Below are positions 10,926 to 20,052 of a DNA stretch of 64,000 bases, one piece after another (positions within the stretch are counted from its first letter, which is position 1; the number at the start of each line of letters is the position of its first letter). The notes beneath the pieces were generated by a model. The model made no database searches, was not told where the DNA came from, and saw only the letters and a program-made list of their open reading frames with translations. Position numbers and translations under genes: made by a program. This DNA is from Afipia sp. P52-10 (GTDB lineage: Bacteria > Pseudomonadota > Alphaproteobacteria > Rhizobiales > Xanthobacteraceae), in contig NZ_AZSJ01000003.1 of the NCBI RefSeq assembly GCF_000516555.1, positions 317,958 to 381,957 of the forward strand, in the 5' to 3' direction.

Positions 10926-11216
10926 CGTTGCACCTTCCGAAGTTTATACGTCGCCCGCCGCATGCATACGGACAGCCGCGCTTGATCCGACGCGGATTCT
11001 TGCAGGAGTTTGCGGTTGGTTCCCTGCCGGAATAGGGCTAAAACATGGCTTGAACGTTTGGGCGCGCGAATGGTTCCATCGTCGCGACAATTTCCACAGC
11101 GAAGCGCTCAGAAGATGAAGCGATCGGAAAATACGGGCAAAATTCGTCCGCTCTCGGACGAAACCCTTCGTGCATTCCTGCCAATTAGAGGCGGGCCGTA
11201 ACCGGCGATGCGCAGC

Positions 11217-12503
11217 TCATCGCGCGCCAGCCTGCTGCACAGGAACAGACGCTTGGCTGCGGATGTTCTTGATCGTATCCGCACCAACTGCCGAAGCGGC
11301 ATTTCCCCAGCTATTGCGAATGTAGGTGACGACGGCAGCAGCCTGATCATCGGTCAGACGAAAGCCGAAGGATGGCATCGCCGGTGCGGTCGGATTCTCG
11401 TCGGTCGCCGCCCCTTGCGTTCCGGCAAGGATGATACGCACCAGCGTCGTCGGATCGTCCTGGTTCACCACCGCATTGCCTGCAAGCTTGGGAAACATAT
11501 GACCGATGCCATCACCGGATCGGGTGTGACATGCAGCGCAGGTGTCGATGAAAATGGCCTCGCCGACCTGCATTCGCGGATCGGACGCCGCCACCGGCGC
11601 GGGCGCCGCCGCACCAGCCTCGCCACGCTCCTTCAAATAGACGGCCATCGCCTTGAGATCAGCGTCGGACATCTTCGAGGTCGAATTCTCCACGACCTCC
11701 TTCATCGGTCCGCTGGCATAGCTTGTGCGGGTCTGGCCGGTCTTGAGATACTGCACGATGTCTTCGACGGACCAGTTGCCAAGACCCAGCCGGGCATCGT
11801 TGGTTATATTCGGGGCCGTCCAACCGGTGATCTGATTGCCTTGGAGATATTGGCTAGCCTTGTTCGCGCCAAAGGCATTCATGGGCGTATGGCAGGCGCC
11901 GCAATGCCCGAGACCTTCGACCAGATAGGCGCCCCAATTGAATTCATCCGTGCGCTTTGGGTCCGGCACGAAACGTCCCGGTGTGAAGAACAACGCGTTC
12001 CATCCGATCATCGCCATGCGAATGTTGAACGGAAACGGCAATGTCCTGCGGTTCACGCTGTTGGAGACGGGTGAGAGCGTCTTCAGGTAAGCGTAGATCG
12101 CATCGACATCCTCGCGGGAGACTTTCGTGTAATAGGGATATGGAAATGCTGGATAGAGGTATGAACCATCCGGCCGCCGTCCCGCATGCATCGCCCGCGC
12201 AAAGTCATCGCTGGTCCAGTTGCCGATGCCGGTCGCCTCATCAGGGGTGATGTTCGGCGTCATGATCGGGCCGAAGGGGGTCTGCAGCGCAAGCCCTCCG
12301 GCAAACGGTTGGCCACCGGGAGCGGTGTGACAGGCCACGCAATCTCCCGCCGTCGTCAAGGCCCGGCCTCGCGTTACGTCCACGTAGTTGTCGGAATCCG
12401 CGAACGCCTGAGGAGACATGAGAGAGCACGCGAGGATCAGGGCCCACCGCAGCCAGGCCCTCGAGCTCACCCGTTTCGAACGGAGCTGACCGATCCGCAT
12501 CAT
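11217..12503 (-). CDS. Tri-haem cytochrome c subunit of membrane FAD dehydrogenase
   Basis: 428 residues. An N-terminal signal peptide (ALILACSLMSPQAFADS) precedes three c-type haem motifs: CVACH at 55-59, CGACH at 201-205 and CAACH at 322-326. This three-haem layout is that of the cytochrome subunit of gluconate, sorbitol, alcohol and FAD-glucose dehydrogenases, which passes electrons from the flavoprotein to ubiquinone at the periplasmic face. ATG 12503 overlaps the stop of the GMC subunit (ATGATG over TGA), which fixes the start. It is the third gene of the operon. Confidence 0.92.
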   Translation of the reverse strand: MMRIGQLRSKRVSSRAWLRWALILACSLMSPQAFADSDNYVDVTRGRALTTAGDCVACHTAPGGQPFAGGLALQTPFGPIMTPNITPDEATGIGNWTSDDFARAMHAGRRPDGSYLYPAFPYPYYTKVSREDVDAIYAYLKTLSPVSNSVNRRTLPFPFNIRMAMIGWNALFFTPGRFVPDPKRTDEFNWGAYLVEGLGHCGACHTPMNAFGANKASQYLQGNQITGWTAPNITNDARLGLGNWSVEDIVQYLKTGQTRTSYASGPMKEVVENSTSKMSDADLKAMAVYLKERGEAGAAAPAPVAASDPRMQVGEAIFIDTCAACHTRSGDGIGHMFPKLAGNAVVNQDDPTTLVRIILAGTQGAATDENPTAPAMPSFGFRLTDDQAAAVVTYIRNSWGNAASAVGADTIKNIRSQASVPVQQAGAR

Positions 12504-14263
12504 AGCTGCACCAGAGGACCAGGAGACTGCAGATACTTCCGAATTCCATCGATCGCCCAGTAGGTCAGCGCGCCGACGGTTCCGGTCGGATTGTAGCCGG
12601 CGTTCTGCGGAAACGCCGATGCGCCCATCACGAACACATTCGGGACATCCCATGACTGAAGATAGCGATTGAGAACACTTGTCTTGGGATCGTTTCCGAA
12701 CACCGCGCCCCCGGTGTTGTGGGTCGTCTGATACGGCACGACCGACCATGGACCGGTGAGGCGGTTCACCTGGGTCTGCTTCGCGCCCATGGCCTTGGCG
12801 ATCTCATCGCACCGCTCGGCCATCCAATTGGCCATCTTCCGCTCGTTGTCCTGATAGTCGAACGTCATTCGCATCAACGGCCTGCCCAGCGGATCCTTGT
12901 AGGTCGGATCGAGATCGAGATAATTGCCGCGATAGCTCATCACGCTGCCTTGGGCACCGACACTGGCGACACGCTGATAGGTATCACGCACCGCCTTCTT
13001 CCAGGCGCTTCCCCATGTCGGCGTGCCGCGCGGCGTCGGCCGATAGAGAATAGGCCGGCCGTTGGTATAAGCGCAGGTGATCGATGCGCCGCCGACAAAG
13101 CCGTGCGGAGCATGATCGAAGTTGTCGCTGTTGTAATCGTCGGCCGCAGCTCCGAGTGAACCGGCGGCCGCGAACGGATTGAACTTCGCATCCTCGAAGA
13201 AGGCTGTCGCCCCCGAGCCCGTCTGATACGCATAGTTGCGCCCAACCACGCCCTCATTGCGCTGCGGGTCGTAAGGCTTGCCGATGCCCGAAAGCAGCAA
13301 CAATCGCACGTTGAAGAGGCTGTAGGCACAGACCAGCACGAGGTCTGCCGGCTGTTCCCACTCCTCCCCGCTGAGATCGACATAGGTGACGCCGGTCGCA
13401 GTCTTGCCGTCTTTGGACAGGTTGACCTTCGTCACCTCGCAATCGGTTCGCGCCTCGAACGTCGGTTCACGCACCAGTGCGGGAAGAACGCAGGTTTGCG
13501 GGCTTGCCTTCGAGTAGTTTGAGCAACCAAAGCGTTCGCAGAAGCCGCAATAGGTGCAGGGTGCCATCCGGCAGCCGTAGGTGTTGGTATAGGCGACGGA
13601 AATGTTAGCGGAGGGGCGCGGGAATGGATGCAAGCCCAGGTTCGACGCCGCCTTGGTAAACAGGTCTTGGGCATAGCCCTGCTTCATCGGTGGCGTCGGA
13701 TAGTCGCGTGCGCGCGCTCCTTCGAAGGGGTTGCCGCCGGGCTGAATCTGCCCCTTGATGTTGCCGGCCTTGCCGGAGATGCCGGCGAGATACTCGAACT
13801 TGTCGTAGTACGGCTCGAGCTCGTCGTAGCTGACGGGCCAGTCCTGGATATGATTGTCGGCCGGCAGGATGCTTTCGCCATACCGTTCAGTCATATGGCT
13901 GCGAATGCGGAAATCGTCCGGCAGAAAGCGCCACGTCTGGCCATTCCAATGCACGCCTGCGCCGCCAACCCCGTTGCCGGGCAGAAAACTTCCCCACTTG
14001 CGGATCGGCAGCGCCGTCTGCGAGACGTTGTTGCGCATGGTCAGCGTTTCCTGCTTCGGCCGCAGGAAAATATCGTGACGCACCGCGTAGCGCAGTTCGT
14101 CCGGAGCTGTGCCGATATTGAAATCGGTCGCCGTGTCGCGCCACGGGCCGCGTTCGATCGCAACGACCTCAAGCCCTTGGTGAGCCAGTTCATAGGAAAC
14201 GATCGATCCGGTCCAACCGAGACCGATGACGACGACATCCTTGCGTGGACGACGGCGAGCCAT
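12500..14263 (-). CDS. GMC-family FAD dehydrogenase, catalytic subunit
   Basis: 587 residues. The N-terminal FAD-binding motif is VVVIGLGWTGS (residues 10-20). A Cys-rich segment at 231-247 (Cys231, 236, 239, 242, 247) corresponds to the region that holds a 3Fe-4S cluster in FAD-glucose dehydrogenases. The C-terminal GMC signature has His515 (TTHNTGG) and Asn558 (GYNPTGTVG) as probable catalytic pair. There is no signal peptide, so export is expected by piggy-back on the Tat small subunit. The start at 14263 overlaps the previous stop (TGATG) and has GGGGAGAG upstream; an ATG at 14278 is less likely. The substrate is probably a sugar acid, polyol or alcohol, not determinable here. Confidence 0.93.
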   Translation of the reverse strand: MARRRPRKDVVVIGLGWTGSIVSYELAHQGLEVVAIERGPWRDTATDFNIGTAPDELRYAVRHDIFLRPKQETLTMRNNVSQTALPIRKWGSFLPGNGVGGAGVHWNGQTWRFLPDDFRIRSHMTERYGESILPADNHIQDWPVSYDELEPYYDKFEYLAGISGKAGNIKGQIQPGGNPFEGARARDYPTPPMKQGYAQDLFTKAASNLGLHPFPRPSANISVAYTNTYGCRMAPCTYCGFCERFGCSNYSKASPQTCVLPALVREPTFEARTDCEVTKVNLSKDGKTATGVTYVDLSGEEWEQPADLVLVCAYSLFNVRLLLLSGIGKPYDPQRNEGVVGRNYAYQTGSGATAFFEDAKFNPFAAAGSLGAAADDYNSDNFDHAPHGFVGGASITCAYTNGRPILYRPTPRGTPTWGSAWKKAVRDTYQRVASVGAQGSVMSYRGNYLDLDPTYKDPLGRPLMRMTFDYQDNERKMANWMAERCDEIAKAMGAKQTQVNRLTGPWSVVPYQTTHNTGGAVFGNDPKTSVLNRYLQSWDVPNVFVMGASAFPQNAGYNPTGTVGALTYWAIDGIRKYLQSPGPLVQL

Positions 14264-15057
14264 CAGCGCTCTCCCCATGCAGCACGCCCGCGCAAAGCCA
14301 CCGGCGGAAGCGTGTATTCCTGGTTCGGCTTGTCCATCACGTCGCGGAAGTCGTAACGGACTCCTGGAAACCCAACGAGCTTCCAGCCCACCATGTTGCG
14401 GTTGCCGCCGTAGATGGGATCGGAGAAGAAGCCCTCCATGGTGTTGCCGAGGATGGCGGAGAATAAGGCCTTGGCGTCGAAGCCCGGAAACTTCACTTCG
14501 CCGCGCTCCATTTGCGTCAGCAGCTTATCCCGCTCCTCTGGCGAAAGATCGGCAAATCCACGACCTGCGAACGTCGCCGTGCAGTAAGACGCGAGAGCCG
14601 CAAGGCCCAGGCGGTACTGCTCGCGCGGTGTCAGCGGCGACTGCAGTCCTTGGGATGGCAAGGGCGTCGATGAAAACGGGCCCTGCATGTAGAGCCAGTC
14701 ATGCCCGCCATAGGGACCGGTCAGTTGCCGATCGATGAAGATCGTTACGCCTGCTTCCTTGGCACTGGGGCCGAGCTCGTCGGCCGGAATCAGGCGCTCG
14801 ACGATGGCGTCCACCATGGCCGCCTCGGTGGGAGAGAAGAACAGGTAGCCATCGCCCGTCACCGGCGCGACTGGATAGGCCTCGTTCGGCTGCCATGGCA
14901 ACACCTTGGTCACAACGCGCGCCCCGGCATTTGCGGTCGTCATCAAGACCGCGGCGCTCGCCAACAGACTACGACGTGTTATGCCCTTGGATTGTTTGGT
15001 TTTCTTGGCGGAGAGACAGGAATTTTTGGTCCACGCGGAATCGTCAGTACGAGACAT
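14263..15057 (-). CDS. Gluconate 2-dehydrogenase subunit 3 family protein (Tat substrate)
   Basis: 264 residues. The N-terminus has a twin-arginine signal (GITRRSLLASAAVL, residues 26-39), which would carry the folded flavoprotein partner out of the cytoplasm. The rest matches the small-subunit family of membrane FAD dehydrogenases (SPTEAAMVDAIVERLIPADELGPSAKEAGV). It is the first gene of the three-gene operon, with GGAGGG five bases before the ATG. In known complexes this subunit is required for maturation and export rather than catalysis. Confidence 0.9.
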   Translation of the reverse strand: MSRTDDSAWTKNSCLSAKKTKQSKGITRRSLLASAAVLMTTANAGARVVTKVLPWQPNEAYPVAPVTGDGYLFFSPTEAAMVDAIVERLIPADELGPSAKEAGVTIFIDRQLTGPYGGHDWLYMQGPFSSTPLPSQGLQSPLTPREQYRLGLAALASYCTATFAGRGFADLSPEERDKLLTQMERGEVKFPGFDAKALFSAILGNTMEGFFSDPIYGGNRNMVGWKLVGFPGVRYDFRDVMDKPNQEYTLPPVALRGRAAWGER

Positions 15058-15360
15058 CGTCCCTCCTCGATCCGAATGATGGCGGTTCGCCGCCTGTGCC
15101 TTAGTGGCCCTGCCATCATCTTCGCTCTGTCAGAGACGCGCGTCCAGCATGGTTTGTTCCATCATCCGGACGCCAGCGCGATGGAGAATTGACGGCGATG
15201 CATGGATCGGGACGGCGATCCATGCATCAAACCGGCTATCATTGAACGTCAACGATCAGCTTCGGCGGTAGAAGCATGCTGCCTCCACCCGTCCACTTCG
15301 CATGAGACGGACGATGGCTTCCGTCGGAGGTTCACGTCCGGCACGAAGCGCGAACATGCG
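15058..15360. other. Intergenic region between the FAD-dehydrogenase operon and the ABC operon
   Basis: 303 bp without a credible gene. It should hold the dehydrogenase promoter (near 15057) and the 3' end of the ABC transcript. The only clear structure is the inverted repeat at 15197-15228. Confidence 0.6.
15197..15228. repeat. Perfect 12-bp inverted repeat
   Basis: GATGCATGGATC is followed after 8 nt by its exact reverse complement. There is no T-run on either strand. It could be a hairpin at the end of the ABC operon, or an operator for the FAD-dehydrogenase operon about 140 bp upstream of its start. Confidence 0.6.
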
Positions 15361-16962
15361 TCATTTCTCGACGGTGACGTGCGTCAGATCCTGAAACCAG
15401 CTCTGCGCCGGGACGAATCCCTTAACCTTCTTCGACATCGCGCGCGGATTGAGATCGTGGACGATGTAAAGCCAGGCCGCATCATCGACGAGTTCGGCAT
15501 GGGCTTCGCCAATCAGCTTGTCCCTCTCAGCCGGGTCAAACGTCTGGAAGGCCTGGTCGAGCGCCTGGTCCACCTTCGGATTGCTATAGTTGCCCCAATT
15601 CGACCCGTTTGGCGGCATCGCGCTTGAGTGAAAGAACCGATACACCAGCGTCGGATCACCGAACGGCAGACTGATATTGATGGCATGATCGCCGCGCGAG
15701 AGCGCCGACGTCGGCGGATTGCGAAACGCAACCAGCATCGAGCCCCAATCCACCACGTCGAACTCGATGTCGAAGCCGACCTCTTTGAGATTCTGCTGCA
15801 GGAACTCGTTCATCGGAATCGGCATCATCTGACCGGAGCCCGATGTGGAGATCATCACCTTTGCTTTCACCGGCTTCCCGGGTCCAAAGCCCGCTTCCTT
15901 GAGCAGAGCTTTCGCCTTGGCGGGATCATAGGTGTAGCGGAGTTCGGACTTGCCGAACGCCGGATGCGCAGGATCGTAAAATCCCGTCGCGGGCCTCGCC
16001 GTTCCGTTCAACAGTTGCACCAACCCCTCGCGATCGATCGCGTAATTGATCGCCATCCGCACACGTTTGTCCTTGAAAGGTGAGTCACCCGTGGCGCTCA
16101 ACACCCACGGCCAGAGATGCGGATAGGGCTTCAGGCTGATCTGAAAGCCGGCGGATTTCAGCGATGGGATCGCGTCCGGCGGCGGCACCTCGATCCAATC
16201 GACCTGGCCCGAACGCAGCGCGGCCAACCTGGTCGTTGCCTCGGGCATCGGCAGCAGAACCAGCTTCTCCACCCGCGGCACGCGCTCTTTGTCCCAATAG
16301 CCCTCATTACGGGCGAGTTCGATCGAGACGCTCGGCGTTACCTTCGTCACCCGGAAGGGGCCTGTCCCCGCCGGCTGTTTACCGAAGGCGGCCCAGTTGC
16401 TGCCGGCCTTGGCAAACTGTGTCGGAGAAACAAACAAGATGCGGGTTATCAGGTATGGAAACGGGCTGAACGGCATCTTGGTTGTAATCACGATACGATC
16501 GTCATCGATCTTCTCGTACTTGTCGAGCATCGGCAGTGAGACTTTGACGATCGCGGCCTGCGCGCCGTCGTAATGCGGTGCCTTTTCGTTAAAGATCCGA
16601 TCAAAGTTCCAGATTGCGGCATCGGCGTTGAAATCAGTGCCGTCATGGAACTTGACGCCCTTGCGCAAAGTGAACACCCAGCGACGCGGATCATCCTTAT
16701 TGGCTTCCCACGCGGTGGCCAGCCCCGGCGTTAAATCCGCCAATTCCTCCGGCTTGCTGAAATCCCAATTCACCAGCGCGTCGTAAATCGGATAACCCGC
16801 GAAGCGATAGCCCTCGCTGCCGTTGTCGGGAATGCCGCCCACGGTCGGCACATCGGACGCGGTCATCGCGATCCGCAACGTCTGCGCCTGCGCTATCGCT
16901 GTCGCAAAGCTTACAAGGATGACGGCACCCGCGAGCGCGCCGACGACTCTGGACCTGGACAT
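15361..16962 (-). CDS. ABC transporter substrate-binding protein, peptide/nickel type (family 5)
   Basis: 533 residues with a cleavable signal peptide (ALAGAVILVSFATAIAQAQ) and the family 5 solute-binding fold: ALVNWDFSKPEELADLTPGLATAWE, LRKGVKFHDGTDFNADA and an AINYAIDREGLVQLL segment. It closes the minus-strand transporter operon B-C-F-D-A. Near-identical blocks recur in the second binding protein at 23785-25389 (KVTPSVS, RLAALRSGQVDWIEVPPPDAIPS, SKKVKGF, AQSW), so the two are paralogues probably feeding one permease. The genomic context suggests an amide or ureido compound rather than peptides. Confidence 0.92.
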   Translation of the reverse strand: MSRSRVVGALAGAVILVSFATAIAQAQTLRIAMTASDVPTVGGIPDNGSEGYRFAGYPIYDALVNWDFSKPEELADLTPGLATAWEANKDDPRRWVFTLRKGVKFHDGTDFNADAAIWNFDRIFNEKAPHYDGAQAAIVKVSLPMLDKYEKIDDDRIVITTKMPFSPFPYLITRILFVSPTQFAKAGSNWAAFGKQPAGTGPFRVTKVTPSVSIELARNEGYWDKERVPRVEKLVLLPMPEATTRLAALRSGQVDWIEVPPPDAIPSLKSAGFQISLKPYPHLWPWVLSATGDSPFKDKRVRMAINYAIDREGLVQLLNGTARPATGFYDPAHPAFGKSELRYTYDPAKAKALLKEAGFGPGKPVKAKVMISTSGSGQMMPIPMNEFLQQNLKEVGFDIEFDVVDWGSMLVAFRNPPTSALSRGDHAINISLPFGDPTLVYRFFHSSAMPPNGSNWGNYSNPKVDQALDQAFQTFDPAERDKLIGEAHAELVDDAAWLYIVHDLNPRAMSKKVKGFVPAQSWFQDLTHVTVEK

Positions 16963-17019
16963 GTTTTCGTTATCCTTCGTGTTGTTGGCCCGTAGGCGGG
17001 CAGACTTGACGATGAGACG

Positions 17020-18048
17020 TCAGTTACGGACCGCGGAGGCGTCAGGTTCGGCGCGGATACAGCGAACCACCCGCCCCTCTCCCAGCACGATGTCCTGCGC
17101 ATCCTCCTTGTGGCAGCGGTCAAGCGCGTAATTGCAACGCGGCGCGAATGCGCAGCCCGGCGGCAGCGTCGCAAGATTCGGCGGTTGTCCGCGGATCATT
17201 TCGAGCGGCTTGCCGCGCATACCGCCATGAACCGTCGATGCGAGCAGCCCCTCCGTATAAGGATGCTTTCGTGCGCCGAGCACATCGGAGACCGAGCCGG
17301 TTTCCACCAGGCGCCCGGCATACATCACCCCCACCTTGTCGGAAATTTCCGCGGCGACCCCGACGTCATGGGTGACGAACACGACGGCCATTCCGAGTTC
17401 GGCCTGCAATTGCCGCAACAAAAGCAGAATCTGGATCTGCACGGTCACGTCGAGCGCCGTCGTCGGCTCGTCGGCCAGCAATACGGAGGGCTTGCACGCC
17501 AACGCCATCGCGATCATCGCCCGCTGGCGCATGCCGCCGGACATCTCGTGCGGATAATTCTTCAATCGGCGAGCTGCGGACGGAATACAGACCAGATCGA
17601 GCAGTTCGAGAGCTCGTTTCGTGGCGCTGCGCTTATCAATGCCCTCCTGAGTGATGAGAATCTCCGCAATCTGGTCGCCGATGGTGAACACCGGATCGAG
17701 CGCCGTCATTGGCTCTTGGAAAATCATCGAGATCACCGGTCCGCGAATTGCCGAACGCTCGGCCTTGCTCATCGCGGCAACATCGCGTCCCATCACCGAA
17801 ACCTTGCCGCTCAGGCGCGCATAATCCGGCATCAAGCCCATCAGCGCGCGCAACGTCACGCTCTTACCGGACCCGGACTCCCCGAGGATCGTCAGGATTT
17901 CGCCGCGCGCAAGCGTCAGACTGACGCCGTTGACCGCTTTGACCGTCCGCTCACGCCGCACGAACTCGACCGTGAGATTCTCCAACTGAACCGCCGGAGA
18001 CTGGGACACCGGCATAGCTGCGGCGGAGGAAAGCTCTGTTTTCAACAT
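17020..18048 (-). CDS. ABC transporter ATP-binding protein, OppD/DppD type
   Basis: 342 residues. Walker A is GESGSGKSVT, the signature is MSGGMRQR and Walker B is VLLADEPTTALD. The C-terminal oligopeptide-type extension has the four-cysteine pattern seen in this family (GCAFAPRCNYALDRCHKE, then a later Cys), which binds an Fe-S cluster in some homologues. The start lies one base after the stop of the OppF-type partner, so translation is coupled. It energises the importer with OppF. Confidence 0.93.
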   Translation of the reverse strand: MLKTELSSAAAMPVSQSPAVQLENLTVEFVRRERTVKAVNGVSLTLARGEILTILGESGSGKSVTLRALMGLMPDYARLSGKVSVMGRDVAAMSKAERSAIRGPVISMIFQEPMTALDPVFTIGDQIAEILITQEGIDKRSATKRALELLDLVCIPSAARRLKNYPHEMSGGMRQRAMIAMALACKPSVLLADEPTTALDVTVQIQILLLLRQLQAELGMAVVFVTHDVGVAAEISDKVGVMYAGRLVETGSVSDVLGARKHPYTEGLLASTVHGGMRGKPLEMIRGQPPNLATLPPGCAFAPRCNYALDRCHKEDAQDIVLGEGRVVRCIRAEPDASAVRN

Positions 18049-18049
18049 G

Positions 18050-19117
18050 TCATGCTCCAGCGATGGCCTGACTGTGCCCGGAAGCCGGACTAAATATGTG
18101 ACATGCTACCTGGTGGCGCGGCGGCGAATCCGGCGTCGCTACAAGCGATGGCTCCCTCGACGCGCAGATATCCTCTGCGAACTTACAGCGTGTGCGGAAG
18201 CGGCACCCCGACGGCGGGTTGAGCGGGCTCGGCGGATCGCCCGTCAACGGCATCTCACGCGTGCGACAGTTCGGATCGAAACTGGGCTTCGACTTTAGCA
18301 AGGCCCGCGTATAGGGATGACGCGCATTGCTGTAGATTTCATCGACCGGCCCGGTCTCCACCACCTTGCCGAGATACATCACCATCACATGATCGCTGAT
18401 GAACTCGACGACATTCAAGTCGTGACTGATGAACATGTAGGTGAGGTCGAACTTCTCCTTCAATTCGACCAGCAGGTTCAGCACCTGAGCCTCGACGGAC
18501 TTGTCGAGTGCCGACACCGACTCGTCCAAAATCAACAGCTTCGGCTGCAAAGCCAAGGCGCGCGCGATATTGACGCGCTGACGCTGACCACCCGACAGCT
18601 CATGCGGATAGCGCCGCATGTACTGTGACGGATTCAGGCCCACCTCGCGCAGCAGCCGCTCTGTTCGCGCGTCGGCCTCCGCCGGCGGCAGGCCATGCAT
18701 TTTCGGTGCATACGAGATCGAATCGGCAATCGTCAGCCGAGGATTGAGGGAGGCGAAGCTCTCCTGAAACACCATCTGGACCTGACGACGCAGGGCCGCG
18801 ACACTGATGCCGCGCACATGCCCGACCGGATCGCCATCGTAGATGAGCGTTCCGGAATCGGGAACGATCAACTGCATGATCAAGCGCGCGGTGGTGGATT
18901 TCCCGCAGCCGGACTCGCCGACGACGCCGAGCACCTCCCCTTTCTTGATCTCGAACGAAACATCATCGACCGCTTTCACCTGGGCGGTGACACGATTCAG
19001 AATTCCGCCGCGCACCGGAAAATACTTCTTGAGATTCTGCACGATCAGCAGCGGCTGTGCGGCACCGCCGCGGACTTCCTCGGGTGCTGGCGGAAAGTAA
19101 GCCTGGAACGACGACAT
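18050..19117 (-). CDS. ABC transporter ATP-binding protein, OppF/DppF type
   Basis: 355 residues. Walker A is GESGCGKSTT, the signature LSGGQRQRVNIARAL and Walker B LLILDESVSALD. A C-terminal Cys-containing region (GCRFRTRCKFAEDIC) is typical of the family. ATG 19117 was chosen because AAGGA lies 8 nt upstream and it clears the end of the permease gene by 10 nt; an in-frame ATG at 19168 would lie inside that gene. It pairs with the OppD-type subunit. Confidence 0.92.
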   Translation of the reverse strand: MSSFQAYFPPAPEEVRGGAAQPLLIVQNLKKYFPVRGGILNRVTAQVKAVDDVSFEIKKGEVLGVVGESGCGKSTTARLIMQLIVPDSGTLIYDGDPVGHVRGISVAALRRQVQMVFQESFASLNPRLTIADSISYAPKMHGLPPAEADARTERLLREVGLNPSQYMRRYPHELSGGQRQRVNIARALALQPKLLILDESVSALDKSVEAQVLNLLVELKEKFDLTYMFISHDLNVVEFISDHVMVMYLGKVVETGPVDEIYSNARHPYTRALLKSKPSFDPNCRTREMPLTGDPPSPLNPPSGCRFRTRCKFAEDICASREPSLVATPDSPPRHQVACHIFSPASGHSQAIAGA

Positions 19118-19127
19118 ACGGAATTCC

Positions 19128-20039
19128 TTACTGCTCGTGACGAATATCCATGGCGGTACGGAAGCCATCGCTCATGAGGTTGAAGCACATCGACGTGATG
19201 AAGATCATGACGCCTGGTATGGCCGCCACGAGCGGCTGGACGTAGATCGCCTGGCGCAACGCATTCAGCATCAATCCCCATTCGGCTTCCGGCGGCTTCG
19301 CACCGAGGCCGAGGAAGGAAAGTCCCGCCGACAGCACGATCGAAACGCTGATCAGGCTCGTCGCGTAAACCAGAATCGTGCCGAGCACGTTCGCGAGAAT
19401 GTGGTGACGGATGATCTGGGTAGTGGTCGTGCCGCTCGCCTTGGCAGCATCGACGAAGTCCAGCGAACGGACCTGGGCGGTCACACTCTCCGAGATGCGC
19501 ACCAGGGGCGGAATGAAGACGATCGACAACGCCAGGATGGCATTGGTGAAACCGCTACCGAGAATGCCACAGATGGCGATCGCCAGCAGGATCGACGGAA
19601 AGGCGTAAAAGACATCCATTGTCCGCATGATCATTGTGTTGACCCAGCCGCCGGCATATCCCGCGATCACGCCGAGCAAACCGCCGATCAGCAGCGCGAT
19701 GCCGACGGGCAGCACGCCGGACAGCAACGACAGCCGACCACCGTAAGCGATGCGGCTCCACACGTCGCGCCCCGTCTCGTCGGTTCCGAGCCAATGATTC
19801 GGGGTGCCGATCGGCTTGAGACGACGCAGGATGCTGCCTGCATAGGGATCGTGACTGGTCACGAACGGCGCGAAAACCGAGATCGCAACGATCATCAGAA
19901 GGATAATCGTCACCGTCATCGTGACCTTGTCACGTTTGAGGCGCCCCCAGACATTCCGCCAGTAGCCGGCATTGGAATTGAGCGGCGGCGCGATTACGAC
20001 TTCGGTATTGCTGGATGAAACGGCCGGCACGTCAGTCAC
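19128..20039 (-). CDS. ABC transporter permease, OppC/DppC type
   Basis: About 303 residues with six predicted membrane spans. An N-terminal OppC segment (FAPFVTSHDPYAGSILRRL, HWLGTDETGRDVWSR) precedes the core, and an EAA-type loop lies at DAAKASGTTTTQIIRHHI. A GTG at 20039 preceded by GGGGGG is the preferred start, with a TTG at 20051 as alternative; longer forms run into the upstream permease gene. It forms the transmembrane channel with the B subunit. Confidence 0.9.
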   Translation of the reverse strand: MTDVPAVSSSNTEVVIAPPLNSNAGYWRNVWGRLKRDKVTMTVTIILLMIVAISVFAPFVTSHDPYAGSILRRLKPIGTPNHWLGTDETGRDVWSRIAYGGRLSLLSGVLPVGIALLIGGLLGVIAGYAGGWVNTMIMRTMDVFYAFPSILLAIAICGILGSGFTNAILALSIVFIPPLVRISESVTAQVRSLDFVDAAKASGTTTTQIIRHHILANVLGTILVYATSLISVSIVLSAGLSFLGLGAKPPEAEWGLMLNALRQAIYVQPLVAAIPGVMIFITSMCFNLMSDGFRTAMDIRHEQ

Positions 20040-20052
20040 ATCGCCCCCCAAT

